Of a stretch of DNA of 17,804 bases, positions 1-6,836 are shown one piece after another. The notes under the pieces were generated by a model. The model worked only from the letters and a program-made list of their open reading frames with translations. It was not told where the DNA came from and did no database searches. This DNA is from Legionellales bacterium UBA5158 (GTDB taxonomy: Bacteria; Pseudomonadota; Gammaproteobacteria; DSM-16500). Every line of letters starts with the position of its first letter. Within the stretch, counting starts at the first letter, position 1. A program made the position numbers and the translations under genes. Location of the stretch: contig DHXK01000010.1 in assembly GCA_002413665.1 (NCBI GenBank), forward strand, positions 1 to 17,804. Direction: 5' to 3'.

Positions 1-98
1 TAAAAACTGCGGAACCGAGTATAAATAAATATATTTTTTAAATAATGTTATGTTTTTTCACATTAGGATTTTCAGCTTTATAGCTATACCTCAAAAAT

Positions 99-149
99 GG
101 AGTACTTCCCTAAGGGTTAACGCTATTAAATATAGTATTAACCCAAGGG
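99..149. promoter_or_regulatory. Upstream dyad and long inverted repeat
   Basis: Positions 99-110 read GGAGTACTTCCC, an imperfect dyad similar to ones upstream of the two minus-strand paralogues (9769-9783 and 10541-10556). It overlaps a longer imperfect inverted repeat whose arms are 108-125 and 133-149 (ccctaagggttaacgcta against tagtattaacccaaggg). It lies about 95-135 bases before the start of the secreted-protein gene at 243, where a promoter or operator would be expected. The symmetry is visible directly. Its function as a regulator site or transcribed hairpin is inferred. Confidence 0.4.
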
Positions 150-180
150 CATGTCCTTGAAATTTTCGATAAACTCATTT

Positions 181-198
181 TCTACTTGATAAAGTAGA
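181..198 (+). promoter_or_regulatory. 5' leader stem-loop before the 243 gene
   Basis: TCTACT-TGATAA-AGTAGA is a perfect 6-bp stem with a 6-base loop, ending 45 bases before the ATG at 243. All four members of this secreted family have a stem-loop 36-46 bases upstream of the start, each with different sequence. This suggests a structured 5' untranslated region, perhaps stabilising the mRNA. Confidence 0.45.
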
Positions 199-242
199 GA
201 TTATTTTTTAGTTATTATTTAAATTTTCCCAAGGAGTTTTAT

Positions 243-701
243 ATGAAAAAGTTATCAGCTATCGTTGCTTCACTACTCGCTGTTTCAGCTATTACAGCAA
301 CACAAGTAGCTATGGCTGTTCCTCTTCCTGAAAACACATTAATTCGTCTTCATTGCCCAGATACTAAGAATCATGGTGCAGAAAAAATTACCAATTATGG
401 TACTGTCCTTTCAGGAACAGGAACTGAAAGAGTTGGCGCTAATCCAACTATTTTTCCACTTTTTAGTAGCGCAGTTCAAGACACTGATAATATTCCCGCT
501 GATTTATCTACCGCTCGTTATCAAAACTCAGGCACAAGTTATGATCCTAATACAGGTGTAGTTAGCTGTCAGTATAAGAGTTCACTGAACTTTGGCCCAT
601 TCACCTTAACTAAACAAGTAAATAATGGCGTAGGTGGAGTTGTAACAAAGTCCTCTAAAGATGAAATAGCCTTTTTGATTTCAGTGGGTTTAAAGAAATA
701 A
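243..701 (+). CDS. Small secreted protein, paralogous family of unknown function (copy 1)
   Basis: A 152-residue protein that I cannot assign to a named family. Residues 1-25 form a typical Sec signal peptide (MKK, hydrophobic core, then VAMA before the likely cleavage). The mature part is about 127 residues with two cysteines, one in LIRLHCP and one in VVSCQY, that could pair in a disulfide. It shares the pattern L-I/V-R/K-x-x-C-P, then NYGT-x-L/I-SG-x-G, a DL motif, Y-x-NS-x-T-x-Y and V-S/T-C-x-Y with the proteins at 8424, 9238 and 10010. The start is clear: AAGGAG at 232-237 lies 6 bases before ATG. The gene is monocistronic, with a leader hairpin upstream and a 14-bp-stem terminator downstream. 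Location is periplasmic or extracellular; export through the type II secretion system encoded in this window is only a guess. Confidence 0.85.
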   Translation: MKKLSAIVASLLAVSAITATQVAMAVPLPENTLIRLHCPDTKNHGAEKITNYGTVLSGTGTERVGANPTIFPLFSSAVQDTDNIPADLSTARYQNSGTSYDPNTGVVSCQYKSSLNFGPFTLTKQVNNGVGGVVTKSSKDEIAFLISVGLKK

Positions 702-749
702 CATTCTTTATTTAAAAAACATTAATGTTTTATGCTTGTATTTGTTAGC

Positions 750-790
750 AACTCTGGTGCATTAAGAAAATCAATGCACCAGAGTTTTTT
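750..790 (+). terminator. Rho-independent terminator after the 243 gene
   Basis: Arms aactctggtgcatt (750-763) and aatgcaccagagtt (773-786) form a perfect 14-bp stem with a 9-base loop, followed by a T run to 790. It separates the secreted-protein gene from the KaiC operon. Confidence 0.93.
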
Positions 791-858
791 ATTGTCAATA
801 TATTTTTAGGTATTTTTACGTTGAGAAGGGTAGAGTTACGTTAGCACTAATCCAGCCT

Positions 859-889
859 ATAGGGTAAACCTCCAAGATTAATAATAATC
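859..889 (+). promoter_or_regulatory. Candidate upstream element of the KaiC operon
   Basis: TATAGGGTAAACCTCC, ending at 873, resembles GGGTAGGAACCTCCC upstream of the 9238 gene and the TATAGGGTAA upstream of manC (from 11097). It is followed by a small perfect dyad, GATTA-ATAA-TAATC, at 876-889. It sits about 95 bases before the KaiC start. Regulatory function is inferred from similarity and position only. Confidence 0.3.
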
Positions 890-967
890 CTACAATCTAT
901 TTATTATTTTGTTGTTCAATAAAATATAATTATTCAATTAATTAAAAAATAATATGAAGGATGAAAT

Positions 968-2458
968 ATGCAGAAAAGAAATCGGACAGGCATACCAGGC
1001 CTAGATAAAATATTCTTAGGTGGACTTATCCCAAATAGAACTTACTTAATACTGGGTACTACGGGTTCTGGAAAAACTATTTTATCTATACAGTGGTTAC
1101 GTGAGGGAGTGCGGCTTGGTGAAAAATGTTTGTATTTCACTCTTGCTGAGAGAAAAGTAGATATAGAAGGTAATATAGAGAGCTTTGGTTGGAGCCTCAA
1201 AGGAATAGAAGTAATAGATCTTGTTCGATCAGAAGAGTCACAAAAATCAACGATCGAAGAATATCATGTTTTTACACCTGACGAAGTAGAACAAACCGGT
1301 GTGTGGGAGGCGATATATCAAGCGATAGCAGAAAACAAACCACAACGGGTTGTCATCGATTCTGCTTCGGTATTACGATATCTATCAACAGATACCTATC
1401 AGTTTAGGAAACATATATTAGGGTTAGCTAAATACTTAAACCGTCGCAATGCTACTTCCATGTTCCTTTTCGGTCGGGAAATGGAAGATGCCGACTCAGT
1501 CGCTCTCGCTGCGGACGGTGTATTATGTTTAAGAATGGAGAACTCGCCTGGATGCGTAGTTGGTTTGAGATACATGGAGATTGAGAAAATGCGAGGTTCA
1601 GGCTTCTTGACGGGTTACCATCCCTTTAGGATTGCGGACAAGGGATTGAGAGTGTATCCGCACGAAATTGAAAAGACAGGTAAAAACAAAATTGGCAAGC
1701 ATTTAACCTTATCTGGGGTTAAAGAGCTGGATGAAATGCTAGGTGGCGGAATAGAGTCAGGTACTACAACAATCATTTCAGGAGCGACTGGAACAGGAAA
1801 AAGTACCTTAGCCTCGCAATTCTTAATAAATGCTGCAAACCAGGGTATACCAGGGTTAGTTATAATGTTTGAAGAGTCACCGGATGCTATGACTCATCGT
1901 TGTCGCGGAATAGGAGTGCCTGTGGATGACTTAATTGAAAAAAAAATGTTGAAATTGGTGCGAATAAATCCTATGGAAATTTACCCCGATGAGTTGTTAG
2001 TAAAGATACGTCACTATATTAATCGTGATGGTTACAAATTGGTGATGATTGATAGTTTGCGAGGCTATACTTTTGCAATTGAAGAATTTGGAATGGGAAC
2101 GCTAAGACCACACTTACATAATTTAATTACTTTTCTAAATCGTAAACAAATAACAACATTTTTAGTGAATGAGGTTGAAGTCTCGGCAGGTAGTTTGAAA
2201 ATCACAGAGCATGGGTTAAGCCATTTTGGTGATAATATTATAATATTACGCTTTGTAGAACGTGCTGGAAAAGTGCTTAAAATTATTGGCTGCTTAAAAA
2301 AGAGATTAGGTGCCTTTCAAGCTGAGTCGCGTGAGTTTCATATCACATCAAATGGCATTTCTCTCTCTGCCAGACTGAAAAATTTAGAAGGTATTCTAAC
2401 GGGTATGCGGTATGTCAATCAAAACACTCAATTAGATTCAACGCATGAAAGTGACTAA
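968..2458 (+). CDS. KaiC-like double-domain RecA-fold ATPase
   Basis: A 496-residue protein with two tandem KaiC domains, close to the length of cyanobacterial KaiC (about 519). Domain 1 (about 1-235) has Walker A GTTGSGKT at 30-37 and Walker B ending at D131. Domain 2 (about 245-485) has Walker A GATGTGKST at 272-280 and Walker B ending at D362. The paired catalytic glutamates of KaiC are intact in domain 2 (E302, E303); in domain 1 only the second remains (A60, E61). Aligned by eye with the KaiC phosphorylation loop, T426 and S431 match T413 and S418, while T432 is replaced by H419, so autophosphorylation could persist in altered form. AAGGA at about 956 supports the ATG. The gene heads an operon, overlapping the next gene by 14 bases. 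No kaiA or kaiB is nearby. The role is probably signalling or stress timing rather than a proven clock. Confidence 0.93.
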   Translation: MQKRNRTGIPGLDKIFLGGLIPNRTYLILGTTGSGKTILSIQWLREGVRLGEKCLYFTLAERKVDIEGNIESFGWSLKGIEVIDLVRSEESQKSTIEEYHVFTPDEVEQTGVWEAIYQAIAENKPQRVVIDSASVLRYLSTDTYQFRKHILGLAKYLNRRNATSMFLFGREMEDADSVALAADGVLCLRMENSPGCVVGLRYMEIEKMRGSGFLTGYHPFRIADKGLRVYPHEIEKTGKNKIGKHLTLSGVKELDEMLGGGIESGTTTIISGATGTGKSTLASQFLINAANQGIPGLVIMFEESPDAMTHRCRGIGVPVDDLIEKKMLKLVRINPMEIYPDELLVKIRHYINRDGYKLVMIDSLRGYTFAIEEFGMGTLRPHLHNLITFLNRKQITTFLVNEVEVSAGSLKITEHGLSHFGDNIIILRFVERAGKVLKIIGCLKKRLGAFQAESREFHITSNGISLSARLKNLEGILTGMRYVNQNTQLDSTHESD

Positions 2459-3179
2459 ATTTGTTATAAAATTGTTAATGAATAATCCAACTGACAAACG
2501 GTTGTTAACCCAATTTTTGCTGGATATAGGTTATATCGTTAATGATACCCTTGCAGATGAATGGTCAAATAGTAATATGATCATCACTGATGAGTTCTAT
2601 GCGCGCCAATTTGGTCGTAATTTGTTACTTGTGAAAGCCCAACCAGGTAAAATTTTTTTTCCGTTAGTTATTATGTTACCAGCGTCATCCAATGCATCAG
2701 CGTGGGTTAATGCAGGCTACGATGAAGTATTAAGACTCCCATTCGCAAAAGGTGAACTTATTGGAAAATTAAAATTTTTATTTCAAATGCAAGAAACAAC
2801 CAACGCTAACCACCAGTTTATATTGAACAACATTCAAATTGGCACCTATTGTTTGAATGCAGAAAATCGTATAATGATTGTGAATCCTGCTTTTGTAAAT
2901 ATTCTAGAATGTCAATCATCTGAACAAATCTTGAATCAAGATTTTTTAAAATTAGGAATTAACTTTCAAGAAAATCGAAAAATGTTGTTCAAAAAAATAA
3001 ACGAAAAAAAAATGATTTCTGGCTATGAATCTTTTTGGGTTTTGAAAAATGGAAAAAAGCGTTTGATACGAGAAAGTCTGACCTTTGTGCAAGAAAAAAA
3101 TGACGGAGAGTTTTATTACATAGGAACGATAGAAGATATATCCAACACTAAGCAATTGGAGAAAGAAAAAAATGGATGA
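2445..3179 (+). CDS. Degenerate receiver + PAS domain protein
   Basis: A 244-residue signalling protein with no output or kinase domain. Residues about 5-112 look like a response-regulator receiver fold that has lost key residues: the acidic pair after strand 1 is NNP, the conserved lysine region reads RLPF instead of KPF, and D49 (in MIITDEF) may sit at the phospho-acceptor place. Residues about 120-240 form a PAS domain (start near ILNNIQIGTYCLN, then NPAF, and an end reading YIGTIEDIS, the usual C-cap before a transmitter), but the protein stops right there. It may therefore bind a ligand or partner and act by protein contact. The ATG overlaps the kaiC-like gene by 14 bases and has no clear ribosome binding site, so translation is probably coupled. 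The stop overlaps the next start by 8 bases. The PAS call is firm; the pseudo-receiver call is moderate. Confidence 0.78.
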   Translation: MKVTKFVIKLLMNNPTDKRLLTQFLLDIGYIVNDTLADEWSNSNMIITDEFYARQFGRNLLLVKAQPGKIFFPLVIMLPASSNASAWVNAGYDEVLRLPFAKGELIGKLKFLFQMQETTNANHQFILNNIQIGTYCLNAENRIMIVNPAFVNILECQSSEQILNQDFLKLGINFQENRKMLFKKINEKKMISGYESFWVLKNGKKRLIRESLTFVQEKNDGEFYYIGTIEDISNTKQLEKEKNG

Positions 3180-4293
3180 AAAGATTGTTGGTTCAATTTC
3201 TAAGGAGAATAAAAAAAGCCTTTCTCATTTTTTAGTAGAAGAAATTTTTTATCAACCGGAGGCGATGTTATCATTATTACAAAGTCATTTAAGTTATAAA
3301 AAAGTTGTTCTTGAAGCATTTGGTGAAAGGGCGCCAATTGTTTTTGGACGTGTGCATCGAATACAGATTATTACAACTGCTGAAAACTATTATGCGGGAC
3401 TGATGGCAAGATTTTGGTTGGAAGAAATCTCGGGTATTCCCTGTCAAGTTGAAAAGGCTAGTGAATATACACTTAGGGTGAAGGTCGTTGAATCCAACAA
3501 ATTGTGTGTCTTTCTGTCTGCCACGGGGGAAGAACCTGAAACTATTGCTGCTTTACATGCGGCAAAAGATCTCGGATATATTGCAATACTGGCTATTTGT
3601 AATGTGGCTCTCAGTACATTGGTGCGCGAGTCTGATCTTGTTTTAATGACGAACTCAAAAGATTTTTCGGTTGGAAAGAACTTAACACCAACTCAAACTT
3701 TTACTGCGCAACTAGCTGGGCTATTTTTGCTTTCCATTGCGCTGGGACGTTATCACCGATTAGATGAACACAGTGAAACGATACTGGTTAAAAAACTAGA
3801 AATTTTACCAGACGTACTAAAACGAGTACTAGAGCTTAATACAAAAATTGAAACGTTTGGGGAAGTTTTATCCGAACGAAATCAAGCAATTTACTTGGGA
3901 CGGGATGTTCAATTACCTATAGCAATGGAAGGGGCATATAAATTGAAAGAGCTGTCTCATATGGATGCGAATGCCTATTCTCCTGAAGAATTTCGTGCTC
4001 GCCCGTTAGGATCAGCGAGGTCATTAGGTTCCGTTGTTTCTAATCTTCCTGTAGTCTCTTTAGTACCATCATATGATTTTTTTGACGAATGGAAAGTTAT
4101 TTTTCAAGATTTTCGTCATCAGCAGTTCGATGTTTTTGTTTTTTCAGATAAAAAAATTGATCGTAACGATTCGGTTGGAATAAAGATAGCAGCGATGCCA
4201 CCCGTGGATAGATATTTTGCACCCATGGTTTATACCATCCCCATGCAATTACTCGCTTGTTATACAACTATTCATAAAGATGAGGATACCTAA
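3172..4293 (+). CDS. Two-SIS-domain protein related to the GlmS isomerase half, likely catalytically altered
   Basis: A 373-residue protein that matches the isomerase half of glucosamine-6-phosphate synthase (GlmS) along its length but has no N-terminal glutaminase domain. Telling stretches are EEISGIPCQVE-x-ASEY (84-99), a near-copy of LAICNV with LVRESDLVLMT (140-160), AMEGAYKLKELS (251-262) and YTIPMQLLA (354-362). Sugar-phosphate and catalytic positions differ from E. coli GlmS: C-G-T-S becomes T-A-E-N (69-72), SQSGET becomes SATGEE (116-121), and the HGP containing the ring-opening histidine becomes ARP (276-278). The C-terminal tail with the Schiff-base lysine (the DQPRNLAKSVTVE end of GlmS) is absent. 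The KE pair with the catalytic glutamate (E260) remains. Inference: it may bind a phosphosugar as a sensor rather than make glucosamine-6-phosphate. It is translationally coupled to the PAS gene. Confidence 0.88.
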   Translation: MDEKIVGSISKENKKSLSHFLVEEIFYQPEAMLSLLQSHLSYKKVVLEAFGERAPIVFGRVHRIQIITTAENYYAGLMARFWLEEISGIPCQVEKASEYTLRVKVVESNKLCVFLSATGEEPETIAALHAAKDLGYIAILAICNVALSTLVRESDLVLMTNSKDFSVGKNLTPTQTFTAQLAGLFLLSIALGRYHRLDEHSETILVKKLEILPDVLKRVLELNTKIETFGEVLSERNQAIYLGRDVQLPIAMEGAYKLKELSHMDANAYSPEEFRARPLGSARSLGSVVSNLPVVSLVPSYDFFDEWKVIFQDFRHQQFDVFVFSDKKIDRNDSVGIKIAAMPPVDRYFAPMVYTIPMQLLACYTTIHKDEDT

Positions 4294-4420
4294 AATGTTT
4301 GTTGCCTTACACATCATTTAAAAATTAGGGTTAATCTTAAAAATTTGGTAATAATACATAAAATAAATGATTAAAATTTAAATTAAAATTTACAAATACC
4401 AAATCTGAAAGGAAATAAAA

Positions 4421-4531
4421 ATGAAATTTACTCAGATCATTTTTCTTTTAGTTTCCTTGTTATTTGTTTTTCAAATCCCAGCTGCAAATGCTGCAACTCT
4501 TCATTTTTGTAAGCAAAAATATAAATTTTAA
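4421..4531 (+). CDS. Possible secreted micropeptide (36 residues)
   Basis: An ATG at 4421 follows a good AAAGGA (about 4408-4413) and opens a 36-codon frame. Residues 1-24 are a textbook signal peptide: MKF, a long hydrophobic run, then PAANA before a likely cleavage. The mature part would be only about 12 residues (ATLHFCKQKYKF) with one cysteine and a positive charge. Upstream, ATTTGGTA (4343-4350) and TACCAAAT (4397-4404) form perfect complementary arms. It could be a real exported peptide or the surviving 5' end of a truncated secreted-protein gene. The signal peptide and ribosome binding site are seen directly; expression is not known. The rest of the gap 4294-4726 shows no other gene. 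Confidence 0.45.
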   Translation: MKFTQIIFLLVSLLFVFQIPAANAATLHFCKQKYKF

Positions 4532-4623
4532 ATTTAAGCCAGGAAAAAATTATAAAAATGAATAGTTGATTTTTTTTGAATACTTGTTTTTGTAACCTGG
4601 GATATAGAAAGTTTAAAAAATCT

Positions 4624-4663
4624 AGATAAGGATTACCATCATATTTTAATCGAATCCCTATCT
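4624..4663 (+). promoter_or_regulatory. Hairpin upstream of the secreted lyase-like gene
   Basis: Arms agataaggatt (4624-4634) and aatccctatct (4653-4663) pair with one mismatch, around an 18-base loop. They lie 64 bases before the ATG at 4727. T-rich sequence follows but without a tight T run, so it may be a weak terminator for the micropeptide or a leader structure of the downstream gene. Confidence 0.35.
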
Positions 4664-4726
4664 TAAATTTTGGTCATTTTTTTATTAAAATAACTAAAAT
4701 ATTAGTAGGTGAGGAGGTAAGAATAA

Positions 4727-6775
4727 ATGAATAATAATGATAATTTTACAAAAATATTGGGAGGACTCGTTGCGGGTCTTTTTTTATTTTTATTTTCCTC
4801 GACTAGCATTGCAGCCACAGTGATTGAACAAAGAATATCAAATGCAACTGCTCAAATACAACATGAAGAAGCTTCGATATTGAAGATTCAACAAGAAATT
4901 GCAGCGACAAGCCCAAGAAGCTTAAGCAAAATACAAGATCTGAAGGATGAAATAGCGTTAGCAAATATAGAAATTGCAAAGCAAAAAGCTATCATCCTCG
5001 TTTTACAACAAATTCCCACAGTGCCAGTGCCAACACCTGTGCCAGTGCCTGTACCAGTGCCTGTACCAACGCCAGTGTCTGCGCCAACACCAGTACCTGC
5101 GCCTACGCCTACACCAGTTCCTACGCCTACACCAACACCAGTTCCTGCGCCTACGCCAACACCAGTTCCTGCTCCTACTCCGGTGCCTGCGCCTACCTCA
5201 GTCCCTGCGCCAATACCACCGGTAGACCCTATAATTACCCAACAAATAGCAGCTGCAAACGCTAACATAGCAAATTCACAAGCTTTAATCACAAGATACC
5301 AAGAGATAGTTGCAGCCACAAGTCCGAGAAGTACAGACAGGATACAAAATCTTAATGACGAAATAGCGTTAAAAAATATTAAGATTGCGGAGCAAAAAGC
5401 TTTGCTACTCAATTTACAAGCTCCAACACCCACTCCAACACCTACACCTACACCAACACCAGTGCCAACACCTACTCCAACACCTACTCCAACTCCAACA
5501 CCGGTGCCAACACCAACACCGGTGCCAACACCAACACCGGTGCCAACACCTACACCAACACCAACACCTACGCCAACACCTATACCTACGCCAACACCTA
5601 CACCTATACCAACACCTACGCCAACACCACCACCAGGATCTCAGACTTTAAAAAATAACTCGACCTACAATTATACGCTTACCCAAGTAAAACTTTTAAG
5701 TGCAAATTGTACCCCGGCTTGCACGCCTCTGTCGAACTTAGCTCCAGGCGCAACGCAGACTTTTTCATTCGGCACCCCATCAGGTTATATAATCTTTGAT
5801 TATGATGTTAAAAAAAGCGCTGAAACAATAGGGCACATAACAGTTAGTGCTAAACCTGGGGCTGTCACCCTGACTAATGGTCTAGGTGGGGCGATAACGC
5901 AGAGCGGGGAAGCTTATCAGATTGGTTATGTCCCACCCGTTCCCTATTGGGAAAGCAAGTTTACTGATTTAAATAATTGGAAAAATAATAATTGGAATTT
6001 TTCAAGTTCGTTGCCTAGTTGGGGTTTGCAAGATATTACTGTAAGAGCATCAGGGCCTGATCAACGCGCCCCCAAGGGAGGTAATTTTATTCGAGTCAAA
6101 TATCCAAAAGGTAGCGCTAGTTCTTCTAATGCACCACCGTTGGGCGGAGCGCAATTCTATGGTGCAATGCTAAAGACTGATGTGCCTGTTACCTTAAGTT
6201 TTTATCTTTCATTTCCAACTACCTTCCCATTTAGCTCACCTACTCGTACTTACACTGTAGGCAAGTTACCTGGATTATATGGTGGAAGAGGTAATACAGG
6301 CAGAAACGTGCCAACGGGAACGGATGGTTGGAGTACACGTTTCATGTGGTGTGATTATGCTGAATTAACGAAGAAAAAATACAAAGCAGGTGGACAGCTA
6401 TTACAGTTTACTTTCAAATCAGATCTATGGGCTTATGGTCATGATTATGGTACTGCATTAGGTTGTGGTAATTGGCTATTTGTCCCAGATGGTAAATGGC
6501 ATAATTATCAACAAACTATACATCTTAATGATATAGGTAAAGCAAATGGTCGGATTGACGTTTGTGTTGATGGAGTGCCTGTTGTTTCTCAAGGAGGTAT
6601 TACTTTTAGGACAGTGGACTCGTTAAAAACAGATGGTATTCTTTTCCAAACATTTTTTGGAGGCGGTGATAAGAGTTATGCGACGCCTATAGATACTTAT
6701 GCAGATTTCGCAGATTTTGCACTTTATCTTTATCCAAAAGATGCTCCTCCTGGGTTATGTGTAACAAATCCATAA
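4727..6775 (+). CDS. Secreted multidomain protein with C-terminal polysaccharide lyase family 14-like domain
   Basis: A 682-residue exported protein. Residues 1-30 are a signal peptide (hydrophobic 11-23, cleavage near SIAA). Residues 33-94 and 170-231 are two copies of a helical, probably coiled-coil, module sharing IAATSPRS or VAATSPRS, then DEIAL and a Q-K-A motif. Each is followed by a Pro-Thr/Val linker (97-166 and 233-304). Residues about 305-402 form a beta-rich domain with C328 and C332. Residues about 405-672 resemble the PL14 alginate/glucuronan lyase fold: GKLPGLYGG (512-520), GWSTRFMW (534-541), FVPDGKWHNY (585-594), TDGILFQTFFGGGD (635-648) and ATP-x-DTYADFADF (652-664). PL14 enzymes cleave uronic-acid polysaccharides by beta-elimination; the substrate here is unknown. 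GGTGAGGAGG precedes the ATG and a palindromic terminator follows. It is a plausible type II secretion substrate. The domain assignment is from memory of motifs. Confidence 0.83.
   Translation: MNNNDNFTKILGGLVAGLFLFLFSSTSIAATVIEQRISNATAQIQHEEASILKIQQEIAATSPRSLSKIQDLKDEIALANIEIAKQKAIILVLQQIPTVPVPTPVPVPVPVPVPTPVSAPTPVPAPTPTPVPTPTPTPVPAPTPTPVPAPTPVPAPTSVPAPIPPVDPIITQQIAAANANIANSQALITRYQEIVAATSPRSTDRIQNLNDEIALKNIKIAEQKALLLNLQAPTPTPTPTPTPTPVPTPTPTPTPTPTPVPTPTPVPTPTPVPTPTPTPTPTPTPIPTPTPTPIPTPTPTPPPGSQTLKNNSTYNYTLTQVKLLSANCTPACTPLSNLAPGATQTFSFGTPSGYIIFDYDVKKSAETIGHITVSAKPGAVTLTNGLGGAITQSGEAYQIGYVPPVPYWESKFTDLNNWKNNNWNFSSSLPSWGLQDITVRASGPDQRAPKGGNFIRVKYPKGSASSSNAPPLGGAQFYGAMLKTDVPVTLSFYLSFPTTFPFSSPTRTYTVGKLPGLYGGRGNTGRNVPTGTDGWSTRFMWCDYAELTKKKYKAGGQLLQFTFKSDLWAYGHDYGTALGCGNWLFVPDGKWHNYQQTIHLNDIGKANGRIDVCVDGVPVVSQGGITFRTVDSLKTDGILFQTFFGGGDKSYATPIDTYADFADFALYLYPKDAPPGLCVTNP
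4823..5419 (+). repeat. Internal duplication: two helical modules around the first Pro-Thr linker
   Basis: Two in-frame copies, at 4823-5008 and 5234-5419, encode about 62 residues each with the shared order I-x-Q-x-I, ATSPRS, I-Q-x-L-x-DEIAL, N-I-x-IA, QKA, LQ. Copy and order are conserved while many residues differ, so the duplication is not recent. The first Pro-Thr linker is encoded by 5015-5224, between the copies. Confidence 0.85.
5423..5638 (+). repeat. Low-complexity Pro-Thr linker DNA with 18-bp tandem units
   Basis: About 72 codons of almost pure Pro-Thr with some Val and Ile. Around 5499-5550 an 18-base unit, ccggtgccaacaccaaca, recurs in tandem. As the unit is a multiple of three, copy-number change would alter linker length without breaking the frame. 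The antisense strand gives a long Gly-Val open frame that is only a shadow. Confidence 0.8.
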
Positions 6776-6794
6776 AGTACATATAACTTTAATC

Positions 6795-6823
6795 AAAAAC
6801 CCTACTTAAGTAGGGTTTTTTTT
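6795..6823 (+). terminator. Terminator after the lyase-like gene
   Basis: Positions 6795-6820 are a perfect 26-base palindrome (an aaaaaccctac stem with a TTAA turn), followed by more T to 6823. It lies 20 bases after the stop codon. The A-tract on the left means it could also act on the minus strand. Confidence 0.93.
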
Positions 6824-6836
6824 AATGGTGTTAACT

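Noticed and set aside
968..2458. A complete KaiABC circadian clock
   Set aside because: No kaiA or kaiB is present in the window. KaiC-family proteins are widespread with other roles, so clock function cannot be claimed.
2952..3155. 67-codon minus-strand frame rich in Phe
   Set aside because: It is antisense to the PAS domain in an A-rich coding stretch, without a ribosome binding site.
3172..4293. Calling the gene glmS
   Set aside because: The glutaminase domain and the C-terminal catalytic tail are missing, and key residues differ, so that function is unlikely.
4888..5433. Long antisense frame rich in Gly-Val-Thr opposite the lyase-like gene
   Set aside because: It is the complement of the Pro-Thr repeat coding region, where repeats prevent stops. 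There is no ribosome binding site, and the sense frame has clear domains.
5015..5638. Repeat array that could be mistaken for CRISPR or another DNA repeat locus
   Set aside because: There are no unique spacers of constant length, units are 6-18 bases, and the repeat is in frame with a protein that continues on both sides.
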